A stretch of DNA of 9,313 nucleotides from Frankiaceae bacterium (GTDB taxonomy: Bacteria; Actinomycetota; Actinomycetes; JAFAQI01): positions 1-9,313 of the forward strand of contig JAVEEH010000087.1 in NCBI GenBank assembly GCA_030840545.1, read 5' to 3'. The notes under the pieces were generated by a model. That model was not told where the DNA came from and ran no database searches. It saw nothing but the letters and a program-made list of their open reading frames with translations. The position numbers were made by a program, and so were the translations under genes. Numbering within the stretch: the first letter of the stretch is position 1; each line of letters opens with the position of its first letter. Positions 1 to 6,534 of the stretch are shown in pieces.

Positions 1-1
1 G

Positions 2-1045
2 GTGAAGTCCTACAGTCCGGCGCACTCGTTCGTGCTCGTGCGCAATCCCGCCTGGGACATGAGCACCGACCAGGTCCGCAAGGCTTACGTCGACGAGATC
101 AGGATCAACGAGACGGGCAACCAGGACACGATCCAGCGTCAGCTGCAGACCAGCACCGCGAGTGCGGACATGGCCTTCGACATCGGCACCGCGTCGACGT
201 TGGTCCCGCAGCTGCTAGCCGCCAACGACCCGAACCTCAACCTGCAAAGCGCCGTTGCCTCCAACCCCTATGTCATCTTCAACACCGCGTCGCCCAACAA
301 CGGTGGCGCCCTCGGCAAGGTCGCCGTGCGGCAGGCCCTGGAGTTCGCGCTCAACCGCACCAACCTGGTGCAGGACGCCGCTGGGCCGAAGGTGAGCCCA
401 CCGCTGACGCACGTGCTGCCGCCGACGATCGACGGGTCGCACAACTTCGATCTCTACCCGAACGACATCACGAAGGCCAAGCAGATGCTGAAGGACGCCG
501 GCGTCAGCAACCTCACGTTGAAGTTCCTCTACCGGCCGGCTTCATCAACAGCGCTGAAGATGTTCCAGACCGTGCAGGCCGATCTCGGCAAGGTCGGCAT
601 CAAGGTCAAGGGCGTCGGCGTGCCGAATGCGGACTTCTACGTGAAGTACCTCATCGTCCCGCAGGTCGCGAGGCACGGCGTCTGGGACCTGTCGCTGGCG
701 GGTTGGGGACCGGACTGGTACGGCGACGCCGCTCTGTCGTTCTTCGCGCCGCTGTTCGACGGTCGGGTGTTGCCACCGTCATCGAGCAACTTCGGCCTGT
801 TCAACGACCCGGCCGTCAACTCGCTCATCGACCGGGCCAAGGCCGCGACGAACCACACTGACTCCACCAGTCTGTGGGCGCAAGCCGACCGCAAGGTCAT
901 GGAGGACGCAGCGATCTTCCCGATCACAGATCCCAACACGGCGGTCTATCACGGCAGTCAGGTGCACAACGCCATCTTCCTGCCGGTGCTCAACCAGTTC
1001 GACATGGCGAACGTCTGGCTCGAGCCGGGCAGAAACGGCGGCTGA
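2..1045 (+). CDS. ABC transporter substrate-binding protein, family 5 (C-terminal part)
   Basis: This is the C-terminal 347 residues of an extracytoplasmic solute-binding protein of the DppA/OppA (SBP family 5) type, which would deliver peptides or similar solutes to an ABC importer. The reading frame is open at the left edge, so the N-terminus, including any lipoprotein signal, lies outside the window; complete family members are about 500-600 residues. Visible family features are the VRQALEFALNRTNLVQ segment (about residues 109-124 of the visible part), the AKQMLKDAG helix typical of the second lobe, GIKVKGVGV, and the GWGPDWYGDA segment that corresponds to the conserved GW-x-x-D region near the ligand cleft. 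It ends with TGA at 1043-1045. No permease or ATPase gene follows; the partner transporter genes are either upstream of the window or elsewhere. The solute cannot be predicted from this part. Confidence 0.92.
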   Translation: MKSYSPAHSFVLVRNPAWDMSTDQVRKAYVDEIRINETGNQDTIQRQLQTSTASADMAFDIGTASTLVPQLLAANDPNLNLQSAVASNPYVIFNTASPNNGGALGKVAVRQALEFALNRTNLVQDAAGPKVSPPLTHVLPPTIDGSHNFDLYPNDITKAKQMLKDAGVSNLTLKFLYRPASSTALKMFQTVQADLGKVGIKVKGVGVPNADFYVKYLIVPQVARHGVWDLSLAGWGPDWYGDAALSFFAPLFDGRVLPPSSSNFGLFNDPAVNSLIDRAKAATNHTDSTSLWAQADRKVMEDAAIFPITDPNTAVYHGSQVHNAIFLPVLNQFDMANVWLEPGRNGG

Positions 1046-1061
1046 GTCGAGGAGAAAACCG

Positions 1062-1072
1062 AGGAGCAGGAG
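1062..1072 (+). promoter_or_regulatory. Purine-rich ribosome binding site of the SDR gene
   Basis: Two AGGAG copies (1062-1066 and 1068-1072) precede the ATG at 1083. The second lies 10 bases from the start codon, which supports the 1083 start although it gives a longer N-terminus than usual for an SDR. Confidence 0.5.
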
Positions 1073-1082
1073 CGAGGGCGCG

Positions 1083-1847
1083 ATGTGGCTGGCACCTGAA
1101 CACCCCGAAGAGGGTTCGGGTGCCGGCCCACGCGCGCGGCGGAGCTCGCTGCCGGGTGCCGTCGTCGTGGTGACGGGTGCCGGCGGCACCGCCGGACCGG
1201 CAGTGGTCGAGCGGCTCGCCGCCCGCGGCGCATTCGTGGTCGCGGTCGACGCGGAGGAGTCGCGCATCGCCCCGCTGGTCGATGCAGTGCTCGCGGCCGG
1301 GGGCCGGTGCGCCGGTCGGGCCGTGGATCTGGTCGACGAGGCGGCGACGTTTTCGTGGGCGTCGTCCCTCGTCGACCAGTGCGACCACGTCGACGGGCTC
1401 ATCCATCTGGTCGGCGGAGCGGACGGCATGCCCGACATCGATGCCGCCCCGTCCGACTGGGACTGGATGCAGGCGCTCGTCGTACGCACGCTTCAGAACG
1501 CCTCGCTCGCGCTCCGCGAGCACCTGCAGGCCAGTGACCGGGGCCGGCTCGCCGTCGTTTCCTCCCTGGCGGCCGGCCGGCCCACGGCCCGCAACGCCTA
1601 CTACGCGTCCGCGCAGGCCGCCGCGGAGGCTTGGGTCCTCGCCCTTGCCGACTCCTTCCGGGGCACCATGGCAGCGGCGACCGTCGTGAGCCTGCGCGGA
1701 CTGCTGTCCCCGTCGATCCTGCGGGCGCGGACGGCGGCCAACCTGCCCGGGTTCGTCGAAGTCGACGCGCTCGCCCGGGTGCTGGAGGGGTTGTGGAGCC
1801 GGTCGGCCGATGAGCTCAACGGCGCCCGGATCCGGCTCGATCGCTGA
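1083..1847 (+). CDS. SDR-family NAD(P)-binding protein with a missing catalytic lysine
   Basis: A 254-residue short-chain dehydrogenase/reductase fold. The nucleotide-binding motif TGAGGTAG is at residues 31-38, after strand VVVV, and an acidic residue (D56) ends the second strand in FVVAVD, which in classical SDRs favours NAD(H) over NADP(H). The segment equivalent to NNAG reads LVGG (109-112). The active-site serine is present in VVSS (S160/S161) and the tyrosine in YYASAQAA (Y174), but the lysine of the YxxxK motif is a glutamine (Q178, codon 1614-1616). In classical SDRs that lysine lowers the tyrosine pKa and binds the nicotinamide ribose, so ordinary dehydrogenase activity is doubtful. 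An unusual N-terminal extension of about 24 residues precedes the first strand. The gene follows the solute-binding protein gene after 37 bases on the same strand and may be co-transcribed with it. The substrate is unknown. Confidence 0.85.
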   Translation: MWLAPEHPEEGSGAGPRARRSSLPGAVVVVTGAGGTAGPAVVERLAARGAFVVAVDAEESRIAPLVDAVLAAGGRCAGRAVDLVDEAATFSWASSLVDQCDHVDGLIHLVGGADGMPDIDAAPSDWDWMQALVVRTLQNASLALREHLQASDRGRLAVVSSLAAGRPTARNAYYASAQAAAEAWVLALADSFRGTMAAATVVSLRGLLSPSILRARTAANLPGFVEVDALARVLEGLWSRSADELNGARIRLDR

Positions 1848-1872
1848 CGCAGACCGGTGTTTTGGGTGTCTA

Positions 1873-1919
1873 TGGGCGGAATGGGCCGACTCGCCGGGAT
1901 CGACGCGTCCCACCGCCCA
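1873..1919 (+). terminator. Stem-loop after the SDR gene, possible terminator
   Basis: An imperfect inverted repeat pairs TGGGCGG-AA-TGGG (1873-1885) with CCCA-CCGCCCA (1909-1919). This gives 11 base pairs interrupted by a two-base AA bulge and closes a 23-base loop. It begins 26 bases after the SDR stop codon. A loose T-rich patch (TTTTCTT, about 1934-1940) follows only after about 14 bases, so it is not a textbook intrinsic terminator. It could equally be a leader element of the downstream surface-protein gene. Confidence 0.35.
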
Positions 1920-1946
1920 CCGTGATCAGGTGCTTTTCTTCGGGCT

Positions 1947-2462
1947 GTGAGCCGCTGGAGCTCCGTGCCAACCGCCCTCGGTCTGGGCGCGCTCGCTGTT
2001 CTGTTCACCGGCATCGGCGCGGCCGTCGTGCATGACGACGCAGGCACCGTGCAGGCCGCGCGGGTCATCACCCGACCGGTGGCCGCACCCGCCGTTACCC
2101 CGGCTGCCACGACCCCGCCGGCCGTGAGCCCCGTGCGTCACCACCACGCCCGCCCGAACGTCCTCGGTGAGCAACGCCATCGCGCGGCACATCGGGGTCA
2201 CCCCGCACAGCCGGTCGGCTCCGACGTGCTGCCGTTCACCGGGCCCGTCCCGCTGGCGCCCAGCCTCGCGCTCGGTCTGTTGCTGCTGATCGCAGGCATG
2301 TGGCTGCTGGCCGGAGCTCCGCCGGCGACGACGATCGGTGCGGCGCTGCGCTATGACGCGGCGCGCGGCCTGTCTGCACTCGCCCGGTCGTCGGTGACCG
2401 AACGAAGCCCGCGCAGCGACGGCGCGATCGCGCGCTTGCGGTCGCCGGGCCACCAGTTGTAG
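1947..2462 (+). CDS. Small secreted LPFTG-motif surface protein
   Basis: This 171-residue protein has the architecture of a sortase substrate. It has a short N-terminus with one arginine and a hydrophobic signal segment (about residues 9-28, ending near GIGAAVV). A low-complexity Ala/Pro/Val/His-rich spacer (about 35-92) follows, then LPFTG (95-99, bases 2229-2243), then a hydrophobic stretch rich in leucine (about 103-123). Sortase would cleave between T98 and G99 and link the protein to the cell wall or to a pilin-like partner. The tail after the anchor is about 48 residues, far longer than the usual few basic residues, and its last 112 bases overlap the end of the convergent MMPL gene. The GTG at 1947 has no clear ribosome binding site; a GTG at 1965 with GGAG close upstream is an alternative. 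No homologue is recognised for the spacer and no sortase gene lies in the window. I am fairly sure of the anchor and less sure of the exact start. Confidence 0.65.
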   Translation: MSRWSSVPTALGLGALAVLFTGIGAAVVHDDAGTVQAARVITRPVAAPAVTPAATTPPAVSPVRHHHARPNVLGEQRHRAAHRGHPAQPVGSDVLPFTGPVPLAPSLALGLLLLIAGMWLLAGAPPATTIGAALRYDAARGLSALARSSVTERSPRSDGAIARLRSPGHQL

Positions 2463-5422
2463 CGACCCAGCAGCGCCGCAACCGACGGCACCAACAGCGA
2501 CCGTACGACGAACGTGTCGAGCAGCAGCCCGATCGCGATGGCAGTGCCGGTCTCGGCCAGCCCGAGCACCGGCGACGTCGCCATCGCGATGAACGTGCCC
2601 GCGAAGATCATGCCCGCGCTGGTGATGACACCGCCGGTGGCTGTCACCGCCCGCGCGACGCCGGCGCGGGTCGCGTGGCGCGACTCCTCGCGGACGCGCG
2701 ACATCAGCAGGATGTTGTAGTCGGCGCCGACTGCCACCAGGATCACGAACGCCAGCAACGGCATGGTGAAGTCGATCGGCTTGCCGAGCAGGTCTTGCCA
2801 CACCAGCGCCGAGATGCCCATCGCCGCGCCGTAGGACAGCACGACGGACGCGAGCAGATAGAGCGGGGCGACCAGGGCACGCAGCAGTAGCACCAGGATC
2901 ATGAACACCGCGCCGAGCGTGACCAGCGCGACGAGGCGCAGGTCGGAGTCGGCCAGATGATGGATGTCGTCGTCGACTGCCGTCGGGCCGGTGACGGACA
3001 GGTGTGCCCCGGCCAGCGGCGTCCCGCGCATCGCCAACGCGGCGGCGTGCTGCTCGTCGCCGATGTGCGACGTGTCGTTGCGGTGGTAGACCATCAGTCG
3101 CGACGTGTGGCCGTCGGGGGAGAGGTAGTAGTCGCGTGCGCTCGCGAGCCGCGGGTCGCCCAACGCGCTCGCCGGAAGATAGAAGGCAGAGATGCCGGCG
3201 GCCCGGCTCGCCTGGGCGGTGCTGGTGAGGTAGGTCGACGCCCGATCGAGTCCGTGCGCGAGTCGGTGCGCAGCAGACCGCAGCCGGCTGACACCGGGCG
3301 GCAGCCGGCCCGCGCCGCGCGCGAGCGCCGCCGCACCGCCGGCCAACCGGCCGAGCTTGTGCCGGAACGTCCGCTCGCCCGCAGCCAACCGGGCGATCCC
3401 GTCGTCGGCGCGATGCAGCCCGGCCCGCAGCCGGTCCAGCCCCTCGGCGAGGGAGCCGTCACCGTCGCCGATGCGCTGCGCGGCTGCGGCGGCCCGGGCC
3501 AGCCCGGGCAGCAGCCGGTCGCGTTCGCCCACATAGATGCGGTGCAGTTGGGTCCGCGCTACCCGGCAGATCGGGTCGGTGGTGCAGATCCGGTCGGTCG
3601 CGAGCACGGCATAGATGTCCCGCAGCCCCCGCACCGCGCTGCCGGTCTGGTCGTGCGCGTCCCGCAGGGCAGCCGCCAACAGGTGCGCCCCGTCGCGCAG
3701 CTGCACCGCACCGTCGCGGGCGCCGGAGGTCGCGGATGTCGCCGTACCGAGGCCGGACGCCTCCCGCGACAGGCCGGCGAGGAACAGGTCGACAGCACCG
3801 GCGGCCCGATCGGTGCCGCTGGACAGCTGTCCCGCCCCGGCCGCCAGCTGGTCGGCCCCGGACGCGAGTCGGGACACCCCGGAGCTGCTGCCGGTGAGGC
3901 TGCTGCCGGCCTGACCGAGGCGGTCGCCCACTTTGCCGAGCTGGACGCCCAGCTGCGCCTGTTGGATCGGCTGGCCCTGCGGCCGGGTGATGCCCCGGAC
4001 GACGGCCACGTCCGGCAGCTTGCCGAGGGTTGCCGCGGCCTGCTCGAGTGCCGCGAGGTCGCTGGGGTTGCGCAGGTCGTGGTCGCTGTGCACGAGCACA
4101 TAGTCGGGCCGCAGCTCGTTGCCGGGGAAATGCTGGGACAGCACGCTGTAGCCCTGCGACGACTCGACCGACGCGGGGATCAGCTGCCGGGTGTCATAGC
4201 TCGGATGCAGCGTCGGCCAGAAGGCCGCCAACGAGGCGAGGAACGCGACCGACGCCAGCGCGATCGGCAACGGTCGCCGGGAGACCAGCGTGGCAACCGC
4301 CGCCCAGCCACCCGAGGAGCGGGCTGCGCGCGTCTTCGCCGCCCGCACCGGCCGAGGGCCCGCCCGGTCACCCATCACCGCGAGCAGCGCGGGGGTGAAG
4401 GTCAGTCCGACGGCGAGCGTGACGAGGATGGCGACCGCGATGGCCGGGCCGGTGGTGTTGAACAGCGCCAGCTTCGCCAGCACCATGCAGGCACTGCCGA
4501 TGATGACCGTGAGCCCGGACGCCACCACGACGGGGCCGATCCGGCGTACCGATTCCACGATGCCGTCGCGCGCGTTCATCCCGCCGCGCATGGCTTCGTG
4601 GAAGCGGCTGATGAGAAAGACGGTGTAGTCCGTGCCCGCGCCCAGCACCAGCGCGGTGAGGAACGTGCCGGTGTAGGTCGACACCGGCAAGAAGCTCTGC
4701 CCGAGCAGTGACACCAGTCCGCGCGCGGTGAGCAGACCGACGCCGATGGTCGCGAGCGGCACCAGCGGCAGCAGCATCGACCGATAGAGCAGCAGCAGGA
4801 TCACGATGATGATCGCGACGCTGACGATCGTCACGCGTCCGATGCTGTGCTGGATCTCGAGGGTGAGGTCGGCGATGCTCGCGACGTCGCCGGTCACATA
4901 CCCATGCACGTCAGGCGGCCGGTCGCGGGCCACAGCTTGCCGCAGCCAGGCGACGTCCTGATCAGCCTGCGGTGACCCGACCGGATGTCGCAGTGACACC
5001 GGCACGTAGGTCGCGTCGCCGTCCGCACTCGTCAACGCTGTCTGCAGACTCGGTTGGGTCGTGTAGTCCTGCAGGTCGGCGACGTGAGCACGGCCGGCGT
5101 GCAGCCGGGCGGACAGAGCGCGGTAGTAGGCCTGGTCGGCGGGGTCCGCGGTGAAGCCCGGACCCCGCAGCACGACGAACGCGATCGAGCGGCCGTCGCC
5201 GCGGCCGAACGCCTTGTCCATCTGCCCGAGCGCCTGGATCGACGCCGAGCTCGCGGGCAGGAACGGCGTCGCGTCGCGAGCGACGACCTTCTCCAGCTGC
5301 GGTACGACGACGTTGAGCGCCACCGCGATGAGCAGCCAACCGCCGAGCACCCAGCGGGCGCGCCGGGTGGAGGCGGCAGCGAGGCGGCTGAGCGCGGTCG
5401 CACCGAACTGGCGGGGCGCCAT
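2351..5422 (-). CDS. MMPL-family (RND superfamily) membrane exporter
   Basis: A proton-driven inner-membrane exporter of the MmpL-like family, which in actinomycetes moves lipids, lipopeptides or siderophores outward. From the ATG at 5422 it has 1023 residues. One helix (about 23-41) is followed by an extracytoplasmic domain, then helices 2-7 (about 195-402), a very large extracytoplasmic domain (about 405-825), and helices 8-12 (about 829-979). The expected proton-relay pairs are present in both halves: D265-Y266 in GAGTDYTVFLISR and D901-Y902 in AVGADYNILLMSR. The large domain contains Gly/Ala-rich pseudo-heptad repeats of the type LASGADQLAAGAGQLSSG (about 518-545) and again around 658-710, likely a helical hairpin, with a CTTDPIC cysteine pair (C613, C619) between them. 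A GTG at 5485 would add 21 residues, but the ATG places the first helix as in relatives and has GGAG upstream, although 13 bases away. The gene lies downstream of the small unknown gene, probably in one transcript. The cargo is unknown. Confidence 0.93.
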   Translation of the reverse strand: MAPRQFGATALSRLAAASTRRARWVLGGWLLIAVALNVVVPQLEKVVARDATPFLPASSASIQALGQMDKAFGRGDGRSIAFVVLRGPGFTADPADQAYYRALSARLHAGRAHVADLQDYTTQPSLQTALTSADGDATYVPVSLRHPVGSPQADQDVAWLRQAVARDRPPDVHGYVTGDVASIADLTLEIQHSIGRVTIVSVAIIIVILLLLYRSMLLPLVPLATIGVGLLTARGLVSLLGQSFLPVSTYTGTFLTALVLGAGTDYTVFLISRFHEAMRGGMNARDGIVESVRRIGPVVVASGLTVIIGSACMVLAKLALFNTTGPAIAVAILVTLAVGLTFTPALLAVMGDRAGPRPVRAAKTRAARSSGGWAAVATLVSRRPLPIALASVAFLASLAAFWPTLHPSYDTRQLIPASVESSQGYSVLSQHFPGNELRPDYVLVHSDHDLRNPSDLAALEQAAATLGKLPDVAVVRGITRPQGQPIQQAQLGVQLGKVGDRLGQAGSSLTGSSSGVSRLASGADQLAAGAGQLSSGTDRAAGAVDLFLAGLSREASGLGTATSATSGARDGAVQLRDGAHLLAAALRDAHDQTGSAVRGLRDIYAVLATDRICTTDPICRVARTQLHRIYVGERDRLLPGLARAAAAAQRIGDGDGSLAEGLDRLRAGLHRADDGIARLAAGERTFRHKLGRLAGGAAALARGAGRLPPGVSRLRSAAHRLAHGLDRASTYLTSTAQASRAAGISAFYLPASALGDPRLASARDYYLSPDGHTSRLMVYHRNDTSHIGDEQHAAALAMRGTPLAGAHLSVTGPTAVDDDIHHLADSDLRLVALVTLGAVFMILVLLLRALVAPLYLLASVVLSYGAAMGISALVWQDLLGKPIDFTMPLLAFVILVAVGADYNILLMSRVREESRHATRAGVARAVTATGGVITSAGMIFAGTFIAMATSPVLGLAETGTAIAIGLLLDTFVVRSLLVPSVAALLGRYNWWPGDRKRAIAPSLRGLRSVTDDRASADRPRAAS

Positions 5423-5447
5423 GACAGAGGTGTTTCTCCAAAGCCGC

Positions 5448-5464
5448 CGCGGGAACCTCCCGCG
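5448..5464 (-). other. Perfect GC hairpin before the MMPL gene
   Basis: CGCGGGA (5448-5454) and TCCCGCG (5458-5464) form a perfect 7-base-pair stem with a three-base loop. If the MMPL gene starts at the ATG at 5422, this hairpin lies in its leader, about 25 bases upstream. If it starts at the GTG at 5485, the hairpin is within the coding sequence. No T-run follows in the direction of transcription, so a terminator is unlikely. Confidence 0.3.
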
Positions 5465-5503
5465 CGCCGTTGTGATGTGGATCACGGGCAGCGATCCGAG
5501 GGG

Positions 5504-5857
5504 CTAGACGACGAGCAGGTCGAGGTGGGTCGGGGACGACGTCGCGAGCCGCCGGGTCAGCTCGTGCCACAGCTGGCGGTCGGTGCGGGTCGGTCGACCG
5601 GACGCGCGGTGCACCACGAGCGCCACCACCGGCACATCGAAGGTGCGGATGAGCCCGGCCAGGTCACGCAGGAACAGCTCGTCGATGTGGTGGGTGCCTT
5701 CGTCGACGGGCGCGCAAAGCGCCAGCCGGCCCCGCCGGTCGACGAGGGCGAGCCACAGCGAACCCTCGCTGTCGGGGGCGAGCCGGCCCCGCAGCTCGGC
5801 CGCGACCCGATCCTTCAGCGGAGTCGCGGAGCTCGTCGCTCGTGCGGTCGGCGGCAT
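5504..5857 (-). CDS. Conserved-looking hypothetical protein, 117 residues
   Basis: I do not recognise a named family. The protein is soluble, with no signal peptide or membrane segment. It reads as alternating strands and helices: SLWLALVDRRGRLALCAPV (residues 33-51), an acidic-histidine segment EGTHHIDELFLRDL (53-66), a strand VPVVALVVHR (75-84), then RPTRTDRQLWHELTRRL, ending in DLLVV. The central segment and the final hydrophobic strand have the regular look of a compact alpha/beta domain rather than a random frame. The ATG at 5857 has GGAG only two bases away, so the start is uncertain. It is on the same strand as the MMPL gene, which begins 81 bases (or 18, from the alternative GTG) after its stop codon, and is probably co-transcribed with it. 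A role beside the exporter is inference from position only. Confidence 0.7.
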   Translation of the reverse strand: MPPTARATSSATPLKDRVAAELRGRLAPDSEGSLWLALVDRRGRLALCAPVDEGTHHIDELFLRDLAGLIRTFDVPVVALVVHRASGRPTRTDRQLWHELTRRLATSSPTHLDLLVV

Positions 5858-5874
5858 CGCTCCAGGGTGCCCGC

Positions 5875-5906
5875 GCCCGGCGCGTCGCGCGGTGCCGTCG
5901 CCGGGC
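5875..5906 (-). terminator. GC-rich stem-loop after the carboxymuconolactone decarboxylase gene
   Basis: GCCCGGCG (5875-5882) and CGCCGGGC (5899-5906) form a perfect 8-base-pair stem around a 16-base loop, starting 14 bases after the stop codon of the decarboxylase gene on the minus strand. There is no U-tract, as is common for actinobacterial stem-loop terminators, so it may separate that gene from the small gene downstream. Confidence 0.4.
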
Positions 5907-5920
5907 CTTGTGGACGCCGG

Positions 5921-6472
5921 TCAGCCGACGGCCGCGCGGTGGACAGGAGCGGTCGGCAGCGCGCACACCCGGCTCCAGCCCTGCGGCAGGGCTCCGACCG
6001 CCTTGTTGAACCGGGACCGCTGGTGCTCCAGCGCGATCGAGGCGGTCAGCTCCACGAAGCCCTTCTCGCCGAAGCGGGCCCGCAGTTGCTGCACCAACTC
6101 GTCCTCGACCACCGCCGGGGTCGCGCTCAGCTGTTCGGCATAGTCGATCGCCATCCGCTCGTCCTCGTCGTAGGCCGCCGAGGCGCGCCACTCGTGCACG
6201 TCGCGGACCTTGGCTTCGTCCACGCCGGCCTTCACGACGAGGTGACTGCCGAAGTCGAGACACCACGGGCAGTCGATCATCGACGCGGCCTTGAGCACGG
6301 CCAGCTCGCGGACGTTGACCGGCAGGTGGCGCCAGGTCGCCTCGACCATCGTCTCCTGCACCGACCACGTCCAGAACACCCCGCCGTGTGCGGACCACTT
6401 CTCCAGCGGCTCGGGGACCTTGCCATAGCGCAACCGTGCGTAGGTCATCGCCAGTCGTCGGATCGGCTTCAT
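5921..6472 (-). CDS. Carboxymuconolactone decarboxylase/AhpD-like protein, predicted ECF41 target
   Basis: A 183-residue all-helical protein of the CMD/AhpD-like superfamily, whose members include decarboxylases and peroxidase partners using a CxxC pair. The core motif is clear: E56 in RELAVLKAA, then eleven residues, C68-P-W-C71, then H77. This matches the AhpD spacing (E-x11-C-x2-C), except that the histidine is five residues after the second cysteine rather than three. The helices after it (DERMAIDYAEQL and later VELTASIALEHQRSRFNKAVG) resemble other CMD-domain proteins. The ATG at 6472 is chosen because GAGAGG lies nine bases upstream and the homologous region begins there. An earlier in-frame start at 6604 would run through the neighbouring gene. 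It is the classic kind of partner gene for an ECF41 sigma factor, which is encoded two genes upstream, and a matching promoter precedes it. Its substrate is unknown; a role in handling reactive or oxidised compounds is inference. Confidence 0.9.
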   Translation of the reverse strand: MKPIRRLAMTYARLRYGKVPEPLEKWSAHGGVFWTWSVQETMVEATWRHLPVNVRELAVLKAASMIDCPWCLDFGSHLVVKAGVDEAKVRDVHEWRASAAYDEDERMAIDYAEQLSATPAVVEDELVQQLRARFGEKGFVELTASIALEHQRSRFNKAVGALPQGWSRVCALPTAPVHRAAVG

Positions 6473-6481
6473 CTCGTCATT

Positions 6482-6487
6482 CCTCTC
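6482..6487 (-). promoter_or_regulatory. Ribosome binding site deciding the CMD start
   Basis: GAGAGG on the minus strand sits nine bases before the ATG at 6472. This supports the short form over the start at 6604. Confidence 0.65.
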
Positions 6488-6507
6488 GTCGTCACTCCAT
6501 GAGGTAC

Positions 6508-6534
6508 GACGATTCAGCCCGCCGAAGTGTGACG
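6508..6534 (-). promoter_or_regulatory. Predicted ECF41-type promoter of the CMD gene
   Basis: On the minus strand CGTCACA (6534 to 6528) is followed by exactly 16 bases and CGTC (6511 to 6508). The published ECF41 promoter signature, as I recall it, is TGTCACA-N16-CGTC, so there is one mismatch in the first element and none in the second or in the spacing. The expected transcription start near 6501 would leave a leader of about 28 bases containing the GAGAGG site. The -35 element lies inside the last codons of the nucleosidase gene. CGTC alone is common in such GC-rich DNA; the support comes from the combination with the position and the linked ECF41 gene. Confidence 0.62.

Noticed and set aside
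990..1913. A 307-codon open frame on the minus strand opposite the SDR gene
   Set aside because: It is antisense to a recognisable SDR with its nucleotide-binding motif and has an Arg/Gly-rich shadow composition.
2136..2162. A second CGTCACC-N16-CGTC match on the plus strand
   Set aside because: It lies within the spacer of the LPFTG gene with no start codon of a downstream gene nearby, and it has two mismatches. It shows that such matches can arise by chance in this GC-rich DNA, so the motif before the CMD gene is rated on position as well as sequence.
2957..4711. A 584-codon open frame on the plus strand opposite the MMPL gene
   Set aside because: Its translation is a low-complexity Arg/Gly/Ala/Gln mix without domains, while the opposite strand encodes a clear MMPL protein. 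It is a GC-frame shadow.
5054..6502. A 482-codon open frame on the plus strand across the MMPL, small hypothetical and CMD genes
   Set aside because: It spans the ends of three minus-strand genes, is rich in Arg/Gly/Asp/His without recognisable motifs, and has no supporting features.
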